Positions 1 through 10,192 of a stretch of DNA of 41,736 bases are shown here, piece after piece (position 1 is the stretch's first letter; the number at the start of each line of letters is the position of its first letter). The translations under genes and the position numbers were made by a program. The stretch covers positions 1 to 41,736 of the forward strand of contig JAOZFL010000169.1 in assembly GCA_027491455.1 (NCBI GenBank). The letters are read 5' to 3'. The stretch is from Thermoproteota archaeon. GTDB taxonomy: Archaea; Korarchaeota; JAOZGF01; JAOZFZ01. The notes under the pieces are model-generated. The model searched no databases, was not told where the DNA came from, and was given only the letters and a program-made list of their open reading frames with translations.

Positions 1-713
1 ACGTAAACCCTTACCCTTGCTTCATGAGCAGCTAAAGCCACCAGTGATGTCCCTATTTTATTTACAACTGCTCCATTGGCGGCTATAGCGTCTGCCCCTA
101 TCAAAACCACGTCTGCATCGGGCATGAAAAACCTTACAGCTCCATCCACTATGAGGGTAACCGGTATGTTGTTGTTGGCAAGCATTCTGGCCGTTATTAA
201 CCCCTGTTTCCTAGGCCTGGTCTCTGTGGCCACAACTTTAATGCCCTTTTGCCCGTTTCTAATGAACTTTTTATGTGCAGCTATCATGATGGATACAGCT
301 GCTGTACTGTGGCAATGGGTCAGTATGGTGCTTCCAGGCTTTATCCTTTTAGCTCCTATTTCACTGATCCTCTTAATTGCTTTAATTGAGTCCCTTATAA
401 ACCTGTCTGAGGCTTCAACGACTGTTCTCCTTAACTCCTCCACTTGGTCTGTTTCCTCGGCTTTCCTGCTTAACTTATTCATAACTATTCTAATGGCGTT
501 TGGAAGTGAAACAGCTGTTGGCCTTGTCTTTAGCATCATTAGGGAAACCTTTCTCATCTCATCTAAGAATTCACGTTTTTCCTTCACCTCCACTGTTTCA
601 GCGGCTATTTTCAGAGCAGTTGCAGCGTGTCTAGCGATTTTCCCTGCCCCTCTAATTTTCATTTCCCTTATCTCCTTGGCTATACGTAAAATTTCAGGGT
701 TAACTTCTTTCAA
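1..713 (-). CDS. eIF2B-alpha-like family protein, probable ribose-1,5-bisphosphate isomerase (3' end cut by window edge)
   Basis: Minus-strand translation gives [35 protein letters not shown]...[12 protein letters not shown]...[20 protein letters not shown]...[47 protein letters not shown], NKIGT and ETRP are aIF2B/R15Pi hallmarks. TTG start at 713 just downstream of the prs stop. Not in the ORF track because it is truncated and starts at TTG. Confidence 0.85.
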   Translation of the reverse strand, partial: [237 protein letters not shown]

Positions 714-719
714 GCTTTG

Positions 720-1592
720 TCACCTAAGTTCACGGGCTATTATACCTGAAACCGAGAAGAAACTAATTTCACTTGGAACAGTGTCTGTGCCAATCACTAT
801 GTCAGCTCCCGCCCTGTATATTTTCTTTAAGGCTTCCTTCACCAATATTGGATGTGTACATGCAGCTACGACTCTGCTTGCACCCATACCCTTCACTGTT
901 TCCACAGCTTTAGCCATTGTTTCACCTGTGCTTATTATGTCATCTACGATTAATACTTCCCTTTGCCTCAAATCTAACTTTCCACTTTCCAATTCAACTT
1001 CCTCAGGTGAAACTCTTTTCTTTCTGAAAACAGTGTTTTCTGCGCTGAGTTTCCTGGCTATCACTGAAACCCAGTTGACTGATTCATCGTCTGGGCCTAC
1101 AACAAAGGGTTTATTCATGTTTTCCTCGGCGTATTTAATGAAAAGTTCGGCAGCTGACAAGTTTTTCGCGGGGATCCTAAACTCTTTTTCTACCCCCCTT
1201 CTTCTATGTTGATGTATGTCAACGACTAAAAGTTTATTTGTGGAATCCTCTATTAACTCCTTAACCAAGTCAAAAGTTACTGCCTCGCCTGGGTTAAACC
1301 TTGCATCTTGTCTGGCGTAGGGGAAATAGGGTATGATCCCTATAACTTCTTTGGCCCCTAAATCCTTCAAAGTCTTAGCGATGAATAGGTATTCAACCAG
1401 GTAGTGGTCAGGGTTTCGATACATGGATTGAACAACAGCCACTTGTTCTCCTTCAACTTCCCCCTTAACCCTAATATATGTTTCACCGTCGGGGAACCTT
1501 TTCTTTTCGATTTCAAGCCATTTAAGAGTTTCTCCCCTCCTTTGAATCTTAGTAGCCAATGAGGTTGACGCTGAACCGCTACAAATAAGCAT
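720..1592 (-). CDS. prs: Ribose-phosphate pyrophosphokinase (PRPP synthetase)
   Basis: KRFPDGETYIRV, YFPYARQDARFNPGEAVT, and PRPP loop VLIVDDIISTGETM. Confidence 0.93.
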   Translation of the reverse strand: MLICSGSASTSLATKIQRRGETLKWLEIEKKRFPDGETYIRVKGEVEGEQVAVVQSMYRNPDHYLVEYLFIAKTLKDLGAKEVIGIIPYFPYARQDARFNPGEAVTFDLVKELIEDSTNKLLVVDIHQHRRRGVEKEFRIPAKNLSAAELFIKYAEENMNKPFVVGPDDESVNWVSVIARKLSAENTVFRKKRVSPEEVELESGKLDLRQREVLIVDDIISTGETMAKAVETVKGMGASRVVAACTHPILVKEALKKIYRAGADIVIGTDTVPSEISFFSVSGIIARELR

Positions 1593-1615
1593 TTGAATCC
1601 CTCAACAACTTTTCC

Positions 1616-2548
1616 CTATCTAAAAACCCCTCTTTTCCTGGCGATGTAGAAGATGGCTAAAACAACGATATCGACGGTTAGGAGGAAAATAAAGCTTTCT
1701 CCAAGTAGAGGCGGCTGGGACATGTTTTTATCAATGAGGAAACTGTAACTTAAATCTACTCTTGGCGAAAAGAGGACTGTTAATTTGTTTCCCCTGAAAA
1801 CCTTAAGCAGCAAATCAATTGGTTGGCTTTTCAAGATGTAGCTGTTTTCAGGGGTTTCTAGGTAAATTATTGAAGGTTCAGGAGTAAAAAGTTTCAATTT
1901 TTCAATGTTTAACTCTACCCTGCTACTGGAAATGTAGGTAAGCAGATTAGCATCTGAGATTTCCAGGTTAAATTTAATGTTTTTCCCCGATATGGTTGAG
2001 GAATAGTTGATTTCCTGTGCGTTAATCCACTCTGCTCTTTTATCTGTTACGTTAACTCTATAAAGAAGGGTCATGTAACCCCAGAAAACCTTTGACTGGG
2101 GATTAGAACGGTTTAACCTGTTGATCTTTGCATCTTCAATCATGTAATTAAATGGCAAGCCAACTGTTTGTTCAGCAAGTTTCTCTGAAGCAGATTTATT
2201 GGTTAAAATAGCGTATAAAAGGGCTTTCCACCAATTTGGCCCATAGACAAGTACATGTTTATTTCTCTCCCCATATGTTATGTAGTTAACTATTTTAAGG
2301 TTTCCACTAAGAACATTCAGCTTTTCCCTTTTCCCTTCCAGGTTAATAGTTATAAGTGTCGGTGAAAAGGGCATTTCCCCTCTAATGTAACTTCCCTTCA
2401 TCTTTACATTTACTTTTTTTCTCTCAACCCTTATTTCAGTTGATATATCTGGTATGGCTCTTTCACGGGTTTTCATTGAAATGTTGATTAAAACTAAGGT
2501 GAAAAGTAACGCTAAGATAAGAACTGAGAAAATGGTTTCATTCCTCAT
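1616..2548 (-). CDS. Hypothetical membrane protein with N- and C-terminal TM helices
   Basis: 310-aa ORF; hydrophobic N-terminus (IFSVLILALLFTLVLI) and C-terminus (FIFLLTVDIVVLAIFYIARKRG) around a beta-rich middle. Confidence 0.7.
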   Translation of the reverse strand: MRNETIFSVLILALLFTLVLINISMKTRERAIPDISTEIRVERKKVNVKMKGSYIRGEMPFSPTLITINLEGKREKLNVLSGNLKIVNYITYGERNKHVLVYGPNWWKALLYAILTNKSASEKLAEQTVGLPFNYMIEDAKINRLNRSNPQSKVFWGYMTLLYRVNVTDKRAEWINAQEINYSSTISGKNIKFNLEISDANLLTYISSSRVELNIEKLKLFTPEPSIIYLETPENSYILKSQPIDLLLKVFRGNKLTVLFSPRVDLSYSFLIDKNMSQPPLLGESFIFLLTVDIVVLAIFYIARKRGVFR

Positions 2549-2737
2549 TTTTAATCCTCTCTTTACTAAACTTCATTGAAACTCCTTTTTACAAGGGTGT
2601 TTTCAATGTTCAAGGGTCAGTATTTAGTGACCACAAAGTTTCTGCTTTTTATCTTCTGTTTTAAGGTTTATGTTTTTGTACACCCTTTTAAACATTAGCA
2701 GTTTAAAAGTTTATTTCCGGGTCTAGACTCCTTGAAT

Positions 2738-3028
2738 TCAAAGGAAGTCTCCCCATTTCTTTATTTCCCTGTAGACTGCTTTGTATTTCTTCTCTTCTTC
2801 TTTTGCTTCCCTTTCAATGTCTAGAACTGATCGACTTCTTTTGATTTTAAATCTGCAGCGGCCGTCAGGAAGCATTGCCCTTTTCACGCAGAAGCTGAAC
2901 TTACAGCTAGGCCCTATGCACTCGCCCTCCACCCATGTACACCAGGCCCTCTTCGATCTGCTCCTCATAGCTTTCTTCATACACCTGAAGAATTTACATA
3001 TGGGCAGACATGCTTCTTTGCCACTCAT
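2738..3028 (-). CDS. Small cysteine-rich protein, 8 Cys, basic; putative metal-binding
   Basis: MSGKEACLPICKFFRCMKKAMRSRSKRAWCTWVEGECIGPSCKFSFCVKRAMLPDGRCRF...; CxxxCxxxxC spacing seen twice. Confidence 0.65.
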   Translation of the reverse strand: MSGKEACLPICKFFRCMKKAMRSRSKRAWCTWVEGECIGPSCKFSFCVKRAMLPDGRCRFKIKRSRSVLDIEREAKEEEKKYKAVYREIKKWGDFL

Positions 3029-3246
3029 AAATCTTCACATCTTTAAACTTTTTTTAAGGATTAGATGTAAAGGATTAAAATCCTCATAACCAAACTAGAC
3101 TACCTCAATTCTTAACGGATTCCCGTTTACATTTGTTTTAACCTCAAACCAAAAATAAGGGTATAATTCCCCACTTGTTTTATCACCCTTCTGTTTGTTT
3201 TAGCCATGTTGTTTGCCTCGAAGAACAAGTTCTTTCCTGATTTCCA

Positions 3247-3447
3247 CTATATTTCTTCTTCCTCTTCTTCAAAGTATTCTTCTTCCTCTTCTTCCTCCTC
3301 CAATATTTCTTCTTCCTCTTCTTCTATTATTGACTGTAATATGTCTATGGCGCATTTGGGGCAATATGATTCCTCATCTATGAATGCTGCTTTTTTCCTT
3401 TCCACTTCTAAGCCGCAGCTAGCACATGTGACATATTCTTCTTCCAA
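3247..3447 (-). CDS. Mini zinc-ribbon protein with poly-glutamate tail
   Basis: TCASCGLEVE...YCPKCAID followed by about 25 residues of almost pure Glu. Confidence 0.6.
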   Translation of the reverse strand: MEEEYVTCASCGLEVERKKAAFIDEESYCPKCAIDILQSIIEEEEEEILEEEEEEEEYFEEEEEEI

Positions 3448-3658
3448 AGGGTATTAACCTCCCAAGAAGATGATTATTCAATTCGAGGTTAAGCGAAATT
3501 TAATCGTGGAAATTTAAATCTTTCGATTGTGATGGGTATCTGGAAAATTTATTTAATTATCAACAATGGTTTATTTTTCCATCTTATAGATTTTATTTGT
3601 TAACATAGTAAGCTTAGAATTGAAAATGTTTTAACTACAGAGAAATGTTTTCCAGGTT

Positions 3659-6199
3659 TTACGCGAAGGCTTCCGGATAACTCGGTATTTCTCCGATTAT
3701 TAAGGAAGCTTCTCCTTCAAGCATTTTCTTAGCTGACTCCAGAGCTCCCTTCTTAAAAAGCGGCTTGTTGTTGTTTCCACATCTATATGAGTATGTGCAA
3801 AGTGGACATCCATCCAATCGGTTGCATCTACATTTATCGAGAACAACTGCAGCTCTGCTTAAGGCTTCCTTGAACCTTTGGAAAAGTAGACGTGACACTC
3901 CACTTCCTCCAGGTGAACTGTCGTAAACAAATATGTAACCAGTGTCCCCAAGAGATACACCACCCATTTCCCTGCTCCCCCCACCAGTTAACATGTTACT
4001 GCACTCCACTAGGACGTGTTCAAGTGCATGGAAGGCCCCTTGGATTAATTCATTTATGTTAAGCTCTGTTTTTCCTTCTTTCAAGGTTCTTTGTATAGAT
4101 TGAACTGGTTGAGGGGCCTTGAAAACTAATCCATATGTGGGGAAAGAATACTCGATTGGTTCCTGAAGGTAGCTTTCCCTAACTGTTTTTCGACTGTGAA
4201 TATCCTTTAGGAAGTAGCCATCTACTACTTCCTTGATCTTTAAGCTGCAATAAATGAATTCGTTTCCATTAACACTGTTCCTTTCTATTTTCTCGATTAT
4301 TTTTGGAAGTGTGTATCTCTTTGCAATTGTAAAGTACGGATAATCTTCACCCAGCGGGACAAGCTTTGCTTTACCCCTTCCCCACTTGAATTGGAAAGAT
4401 GTGGAGCGGTAGATTTTTCCTCCGTGAAGGTAAATAGCTCCTGGAAAAAGTTCTCTTGCAGCTAAGGGCATTTCCCTGTACCCTATCCTTTTGTTGTCTA
4501 AATATATATCCACACTTTCACCTATCCCCCTTATGTTATAGTTTCTGAGCGCTTTCCTAGCCTTCATGTGGTTCGGCAGCACCTTTCCAGATTTCCTAAC
4601 TAGAAACTCTTCCTCTATTAGCTTTTCTATATAGGCTCGTAAATGTGGAAATTCATTTCTTTCAATTGGTTTATCCATGGCAGCTGATATTAATTGATAA
4701 CGGGCAATTATCGGGTTTCTAGGTTCAATATAGGCGTGATCCACATCTTTAAAGAAATCTTCAGGTTTCTCCCTGTAGTAAAGGCTTATTTGATTGTCCT
4801 CTCTTAGGGCAAGTACAGCAATACCCACTTGCCCCTCCTTCCTAGCTGCCCTACCAATCCTTTGAAGGAACCTTGTGAACCCCACTGGGAAAGAAAGGAT
4901 ACTATCTAGGTCCCCTATATCTATTCCCAGCTCAAGGGTTGGAGTGCAAACCAACACGTTTAACTGGTTTTTAATGAATTTTTCCTCAACCTCTACCCTG
5001 TGTTTCTTTGACAACCCAGCTCTATGAACATCAGATTTAATCCCAGCTTTTTTAACAGCTTTATTAAGTAGTTCAGCGTGTAAATGGCTATTTGTGAAAA
5101 CAAGGGTTTTATACCCTTTATTGATGAATCTCCTTAAAATGGACACAGTCATTCTAGTTGAACCTGTTTCCCTAGGGTAAATCATGATAACATGTAGATC
5201 TCCTCTTCTACCACTTTCCTCTCTCACAACAACTGTTTTCCTCCCGAAAAGATCCCTTGAAAACCCCTCTGGGTTGGCTATGGTAGCGGATGCACCTATA
5301 AACTGAACCCCTGGAGAAACCCTTTCGATTCTCTTTAAAATGTAGTGGGCATTGGACCCGAAGGCTCCAATGTATTGATGCATTTCATCAACCACTATAA
5401 ATTTAACCCTTGAAATTATCCTGGAGAAATCTGTATGGTTTCTCAGATGGTAATCTATCACGTCGAAATTCGTTAAAACTATGTCAGGTGGCTCCTCTAT
5501 GATCTTCTTCCTTCTGTAATACGGTACATCTCCATCGAAAACTTCAACTTTTAATCCTAAGTATTTACATAGATCCTTTAGTTTCTTTACCTGGTCTCTT
5601 GCCAGCGACTTGGTTGGATAGATGAAAAGAGCTTTGACGTATTGGTTTTTACTTTTCATCTCCATGGATATTTGAAGTATGGGCAAAGCAAATGCCTCTG
5701 TTTTCCCAGTCCCAGTGGGAGCAACAATCACGGTGTCTTTCCCTTCTAGGATGTATTTAACGGCTTCTTCCTGGTATCTGTAAAGCCTTGAAATCCCTTT
5801 CTCCTTTAAAGCTTTGATTATCCCCTGAGACAACGGTGATTCATCTATTTCCCCTCCGACAGGCATCTTCTTACCGCTGTAAAAACGGTGGAAAACTAGT
5901 TCACAGTCTGGGCTTAAAGCTATTTCCTTCACTATTTCAGGTGTGTTTTCAGGTAGATGTACTTTGTCTCTCCCCTTCAAATATTTCTTTTCCCTTTCTT
6001 CAAAGGTGTATTTCTTCTTGAACTCTTGGTATGCTTCAAACTCATCCTTCACATTTACACTTGTAAAATAATATATTTTACACTTTGGACAAGATAAATA
6101 AAAATAGGATCCTCCCCTAACCTTTTTCACTCTAAGAAGAGCTTCTTTGCATCTAGGACACATAAAAGACATTTCCTTCACCAGTAAATGGGTTTTCAC
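3659..6199 (-). CDS. DEAD/DEAH-box helicase, Hrq1/MrfA (YprA)-like, with C-terminal Cys cluster and N-terminal zinc ribbon
   Basis: Walker A APTGTGKTEAF, DEMH box, SATIANP, QRIGRAARKEG; C-terminal CRCNRLDGCPLCTYSYRCGNNN (DUF1998/MZB-like); N-terminal CPRC...CPKC. Start may be the internal Met at MSFMCPRC. Confidence 0.9.
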   Translation of the reverse strand: MKTHLLVKEMSFMCPRCKEALLRVKKVRGGSYFYLSCPKCKIYYFTSVNVKDEFEAYQEFKKKYTFEEREKKYLKGRDKVHLPENTPEIVKEIALSPDCELVFHRFYSGKKMPVGGEIDESPLSQGIIKALKEKGISRLYRYQEEAVKYILEGKDTVIVAPTGTGKTEAFALPILQISMEMKSKNQYVKALFIYPTKSLARDQVKKLKDLCKYLGLKVEVFDGDVPYYRRKKIIEEPPDIVLTNFDVIDYHLRNHTDFSRIISRVKFIVVDEMHQYIGAFGSNAHYILKRIERVSPGVQFIGASATIANPEGFSRDLFGRKTVVVREESGRRGDLHVIMIYPRETGSTRMTVSILRRFINKGYKTLVFTNSHLHAELLNKAVKKAGIKSDVHRAGLSKKHRVEVEEKFIKNQLNVLVCTPTLELGIDIGDLDSILSFPVGFTRFLQRIGRAARKEGQVGIAVLALREDNQISLYYREKPEDFFKDVDHAYIEPRNPIIARYQLISAAMDKPIERNEFPHLRAYIEKLIEEEFLVRKSGKVLPNHMKARKALRNYNIRGIGESVDIYLDNKRIGYREMPLAARELFPGAIYLHGGKIYRSTSFQFKWGRGKAKLVPLGEDYPYFTIAKRYTLPKIIEKIERNSVNGNEFIYCSLKIKEVVDGYFLKDIHSRKTVRESYLQEPIEYSFPTYGLVFKAPQPVQSIQRTLKEGKTELNINELIQGAFHALEHVLVECSNMLTGGGSREMGGVSLGDTGYIFVYDSSPGGSGVSRLLFQRFKEALSRAAVVLDKCRCNRLDGCPLCTYSYRCGNNNKPLFKKGALESAKKMLEGEASLIIGEIPSYPEAFA

Positions 6200-6503
6200 T
6201 TTTCAGTTTTAACTGTTCCAGAGGCCTCCTCCAACCAGCGGGTTTCGAGGTTAAGTAAAAGACCGGTATCGCCGAGGTAAACATTTTTACCGGTTGACCC
6301 TGGAAGGATGCAACTCCCTCAATGAAGCCCCTTAAATTCTCAGCTACTTTCCCTATGGAGGTCTTTAAAGCCTTGACTGCATAGGGGATCAAGGAGTATA
6401 GTATTGTCCCAGTGATAAAGAGGGTGAAGCATAAGGAAAATAGATCTGTGAGCAAGAGTGTCAGGAGTCTCCTCTTAAAATTCCACATGGAAAACTTCAA
6501 CAC
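6153..6503 (-). CDS. Hypothetical membrane protein
   Basis: 116-aa ORF with TM segment LFSLCFTLFITGTILYSLI, same strand and overlapping the helicase start; no family recognised. Confidence 0.4.
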   Translation of the reverse strand: MLKFSMWNFKRRLLTLLLTDLFSLCFTLFITGTILYSLIPYAVKALKTSIGKVAENLRGFIEGVASFQGQPVKMFTSAIPVFYLTSKPAGWRRPLEQLKLKSENPFTGEGNVFYVS

Positions 6504-6932
6504 CTAAAGAGATTTATACCATTCATGATGGTTCCAGCGAATACTTCATTTTAATAGTTACCCATGAAGATTTAAAACCTTTAAGGGTGAAACCTCAAAA
6601 CAGGTTAATCCTGTAACAGGTCATTGGAAAGCCTAATCTTTCCTTCACTCAGTTTATTATTTCCTCTGGACATATGTTTAAACCTTGAAAAAGTAAAGTT
6701 AAGCTTTAACTCTTCCCTCACTCTTTATCCTTCCATTTCCTTATCTTTTTCATCTCCCCTTGAAAGCTCACCATTCATAACGTTATCATAGATTCCTGCA
6801 GTTAACATTTATTATAATGAGCATTTAAACATTCCCCTAATCCATTTAAGTTGACATTACATCTTTTTACAGGGCAACTCGCTGGATCTACTGGAAAATT
6901 TAAATGTATGTTCTCTCTTTCCCATTTAAGAA

Positions 6933-6941
6933 AAGTTTATA
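6933..6941 (+). promoter_or_regulatory. Possible archaeal TATA box upstream of mtnA
   Basis: AGTTTATAG about 20 nt before the ATG at 6958; fits a near-leaderless transcript. Confidence 0.35.
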
Positions 6942-6957
6942 GGGGGAAGTATTAGAA

Positions 6958-7998
6958 ATGGTCAAGTTAAGTTTGCCGAGAACAGTGGAATGGATGGATG
7001 GAAATGTTAAAATGATCAATCAACTTTTACTGCCTTGGAAATTAGAGTACATAGTTACTGATAATTATGAAAGAGTGGCTGATGCCATTAAAAGAATGGA
7101 GGTAAGGGGAGCACCGGCAATAGGTGTTGCAGCTGCCTTTGCAATGGCATTGGCGGCTTTAAAAATAGACACGGAAGATGTTGGTTTGGCTTTAAAGAAA
7201 ATGGAAGAAGCAAAGTTGAAATTGGCCAACACAAGGCCTACAGCTATTAATCTTTTTTGGGCACTGGAAAGGATTCATCGCAAAGCCGTGAAATCCTGTA
7301 ATGTGGATGAATTAAAGAGAAGAATTTTGAAAGAAGCCATGTCGATAGCACGGGAAGATGAGGAGGTGAATAGAAAAATAGGTGAGCATGGAGAACCCTT
7401 GATAAATGATGGATCAAAGATTATCACAGTTTGTAACGCCGGTTCCTTGGCAACCAGTTACTTTGGAACAGCTTTAGCACCTATATACACTGCATGGATG
7501 AGAGGGAAGCAATTGGAAGTAATAGTTATGGAGACAAGGCCATACATGCAAGGGTCAAGGCTGACAGCTTGGGAGCTCAGTAAAGCAGGAATTCCCGTAA
7601 AAGTTATCACTGATAACTCAATAGGAATAGTTGTGGAGAGAGAAAAAGTAGATTTAGCCTTCGTCGGAGCTGACAGAGTAACAAAAGACGGATACATCAT
7701 AAATAAAATAGGTACCTACCCATTGGCCCTTGTTTGTAGAGAAAAGAAAATCCCAGTCTTTTCCTTTGCACCCACCAGCACAATAGACCCATCAAAAACT
7801 ATAAAGGAAGTTGAAATTGAGAAAAGGCCAAGTGAAGAAGTTATTTTTTTCATGAATAAAAGATTAGCCCCTGAAGGAGTGGAAGCCATCTACTATGCAT
7901 TCGATGTAACCCCGCCCAACCTGGTTGAGGGAATAGTTACTGAGAAAGGAATCCTCAGACAGCCACTAAGGGAATCTATTTCTAAACTCATTAAATAA
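6958..7998 (+). CDS. mtnA: S-methyl-5-thioribose-1-phosphate isomerase / aIF2B-family protein
   Basis: MEVRGAPAIGVAAAFAMALA, CNAGSLAT, ETRPYMQGSRLTAWEL, GADRVTKDGYIINKIGTYPLAL. Confidence 0.93.
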   Translation: MVKLSLPRTVEWMDGNVKMINQLLLPWKLEYIVTDNYERVADAIKRMEVRGAPAIGVAAAFAMALAALKIDTEDVGLALKKMEEAKLKLANTRPTAINLFWALERIHRKAVKSCNVDELKRRILKEAMSIAREDEEVNRKIGEHGEPLINDGSKIITVCNAGSLATSYFGTALAPIYTAWMRGKQLEVIVMETRPYMQGSRLTAWELSKAGIPVKVITDNSIGIVVEREKVDLAFVGADRVTKDGYIINKIGTYPLALVCREKKIPVFSFAPTSTIDPSKTIKEVEIEKRPSEEVIFFMNKRLAPEGVEAIYYAFDVTPPNLVEGIVTEKGILRQPLRESISKLIK

Positions 7999-8193
7999 AA
8001 ATAAGGAACAGTTTCAATGGACTCTGGACATTCATTTCTCCATTCTCATTTTCAGTTTAAAGCCTTAAATGGGAAGTATATTTTAAATAGCCTCCCCCTC
8101 CTCTCACCTTTCTCTTTTTATTCTTTTTTTTAAAGGAAAGAAATAAAATAGATTTCTTCACATGAAACTAATGGAAACGAGTCCAGTGGAGCG

Positions 8194-8454
8194 GTGAACA
8201 TGGCTAAAAGAGAAACTATTAGGGAGAAACTTACAAAGGTCTTGAATGGTGATAGAGAAGAAATAAACAAAGTTACAACCAACTCCTGGAGTGATGGAAA
8301 CTACTCGAAACTCACTAAAACTGAAGGGGGCCTTCTACAAGAAGTGAACCATATCTCAGAGATAATCAGTGAATTGAGAGAGAAATCAGAGATGCTTAAT
8401 AAAAGAATTCAAAGGTTGGAGGAAGCAATCTTTGGAGAATATGAGAGTAGGTAG
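8194..8454 (+). CDS. Small coiled-coil protein upstream of the ParA-like gene
   Basis: 86-aa ORF; C-terminal heptad-like NHISEIISELREKSEMLNKRIQRLEEAIF; overlaps the next ORF start. Confidence 0.6.
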   Translation: MNMAKRETIREKLTKVLNGDREEINKVTTNSWSDGNYSKLTKTEGGLLQEVNHISEIISELREKSEMLNKRIQRLEEAIFGEYESR

Positions 8455-9403
8455 ATCCCTTGTATTTGCAAATCCAAGGGGAGGAGTAGGGAAAACAACA
8501 GTGGCGTTTCTCTCCACTATTTTAATGGCAACCATAAAACCTCCAAGGGATAAAAAGAAGTATGTGTATGTGGAAATGGATTTTGGAGCTGAAAGTGCAA
8601 CTAAAATATGGGATGCCTCCTTTAAAGTTGAGGGAGAAAACACGTTGAAGGATTATCTCCTAGATAAATGTGAAATAGAGGACATAGCTTATACAAGTTC
8701 TAGAAACCCTGTTTACCGAAACATAGCTTTCATCCCCGCTGGAAAAATAACAGATGTTAAACTAAACTTATTTGCAAAATACGAAATGTATGTAGAGAAA
8801 TTGGATGAGTTAATGGATTTCCTCTGGGAGAAATCAGAGAAAATAGTGATTGATTGCCCTGGATCAGGTGGACTGAATTACTTAAGAGATTACTTGTTAA
8901 TTTTACCATTGGGGGATAGTTTTATCCCTGTAGTGGAACCAGATATTCCTAGCATAGATTCAGCTAATTCCTTGATTGATTTAGCTATGTTAATGAACCT
9001 AAATTATCCCCTCTTCATCTTCAATAAGTATGAGAAAAAGTATCACTGGATTTTAGAGGAGGCTAAAAGGAAACTTAGAATAGGAGAAACCCAGCAACCC
9101 TTCTTCACCGTTAGGTTCGACAAGAAAATAATGGAGTACTGGAGCAAACTTGAACTGAAGGTTAACGGATGCAAAGCTGTTGAAGACGTGAAAAAATTTG
9201 TCAGTTACATTTTAGAGTTACCTGAAGAGTTTTCTAAGCCAACCTGGAAAGCTAAGGAGATATTCAAGGTGATTAAACATTTCAGGGCAGTGAGACGCCT
9301 TCAACCTGAACACTTACTTAGAAAAAAACGATCAAAAAGGAGTGATGTCTCCTCCGAACTGGAAATCCTTGCAGGAATGAAAGAAAAAAGGTTTGAAAAG
9401 TGA
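8432..9403 (+). CDS. ParA/MinD-like P-loop ATPase (SIMIBI class)
   Basis: Deviant Walker A FANPRGGVGKTTVAF; YVEMDFGAES; KIVIDCPGSGG. Start may be the internal Met at MRVGRS. Confidence 0.85.
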   Translation: MENMRVGRSLVFANPRGGVGKTTVAFLSTILMATIKPPRDKKKYVYVEMDFGAESATKIWDASFKVEGENTLKDYLLDKCEIEDIAYTSSRNPVYRNIAFIPAGKITDVKLNLFAKYEMYVEKLDELMDFLWEKSEKIVIDCPGSGGLNYLRDYLLILPLGDSFIPVVEPDIPSIDSANSLIDLAMLMNLNYPLFIFNKYEKKYHWILEEAKRKLRIGETQQPFFTVRFDKKIMEYWSKLELKVNGCKAVEDVKKFVSYILELPEEFSKPTWKAKEIFKVIKHFRAVRRLQPEHLLRKKRSKRSDVSSELEILAGMKEKRFEK

Positions 9404-10188
9404 AAAGCATTAAAGTTATTATTTATTGTTTTTCTCTTTCTCTTGGGGTAACACTTGGATTAAAAGGTTTAAACACATTTACCAATGATCTGTTTATTCC
9501 GCCAATGTCTCCCCTTCCATTACCCAAACACATTTCCACCTTATCCCTTCTAACTTCAAGCTTCATCCTTTTCCTTTCCCTTGGCTACTTGAGTTTAGTT
9601 CTTCCAGAAGCAGCAATCTACTTAATAAACGGTATATACATTGGTGGGAACCTGGCTTGCCTGAAGTCTTTATCATCTATTCTCGTTTTAAATTCAAACA
9701 GCAGAGACTTGGAACCAAGCCTCAACATTTTCATTTCAATTTTCAGCTTGGGCGTTGCTTTGTTAGCTGATAGCTTGGGAGAGGAATTAAATATGAAATG
9801 GGGGCTGAAGAGATCCATGGCATGGGATCTTACCCTGTTATTTTTTCTTTTCCTCACCCCTACCTTAACTATTTACTCAATAGAGACCTCCGGTTTCCAA
9901 ATAAGGGATTTAGTTATCTTAAACTCTAGCACAGCAAGTTCCCCCTTATTTACAATATTTATCCCCCCTCTTTTAGCTATTATTAAGCACCTTTATTTTT
10001 CCATTAAAAGAAGAGTGAAACTAAAAGTTAAAATCGATCGGTCAATGGCTGAGGAGAGGAGGAGAAGAGCTTACAGAGAGCTAAGCAAAGCATTTGAAGA
10101 TTTATTTCTCGATGCAGCTCTAAAAGGTTCAGGTGATAACTGTGTTGAGAGAGGCAGATTGGTTTTTAAAGGAAAAGAAAGAGGTTAA
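9400..10188 (+). CDS. Polytopic membrane protein with basic cytoplasmic C-terminal helix, coupled to the ParA-like gene
   Basis: Several hydrophobic segments then RSMAEERRRRAYRELSKAFEDLF; GTGA overlap with the upstream stop. Confidence 0.7.
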   Translation: MKSIKVIIYCFSLSLGVTLGLKGLNTFTNDLFIPPMSPLPLPKHISTLSLLTSSFILFLSLGYLSLVLPEAAIYLINGIYIGGNLACLKSLSSILVLNSNSRDLEPSLNIFISIFSLGVALLADSLGEELNMKWGLKRSMAWDLTLLFFLFLTPTLTIYSIETSGFQIRDLVILNSSTASSPLFTIFIPPLLAIIKHLYFSIKRRVKLKVKIDRSMAEERRRRAYRELSKAFEDLFLDAALKGSGDNCVERGRLVFKGKERG

Positions 10189-10192
10189 GAGG

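Noticed and set aside
76-1212. Plus-strand 378-aa ORF
   Set aside because: Antisense to the R15Pi and prs genes, which show clear family motifs; composition is typical of antisense read-through.
3247-3330. GAA/GAG trinucleotide-rich tract as a microsatellite repeat
   Set aside because: Explained as coding poly-Glu; not an independent repeat element.
3206-3457. Plus-strand Ser-rich ORF
   Set aside because: Antisense of the poly-Glu tail (TTC/TCT repeats read as Ser); the minus strand has a zinc ribbon.
3480-3500. TTCGAGG as a tRNA T-loop
   Set aside because: No acceptor, D or anticodon stems around it. The same applies to other TTCGA/TCGAA hits, e.g. near 33217.
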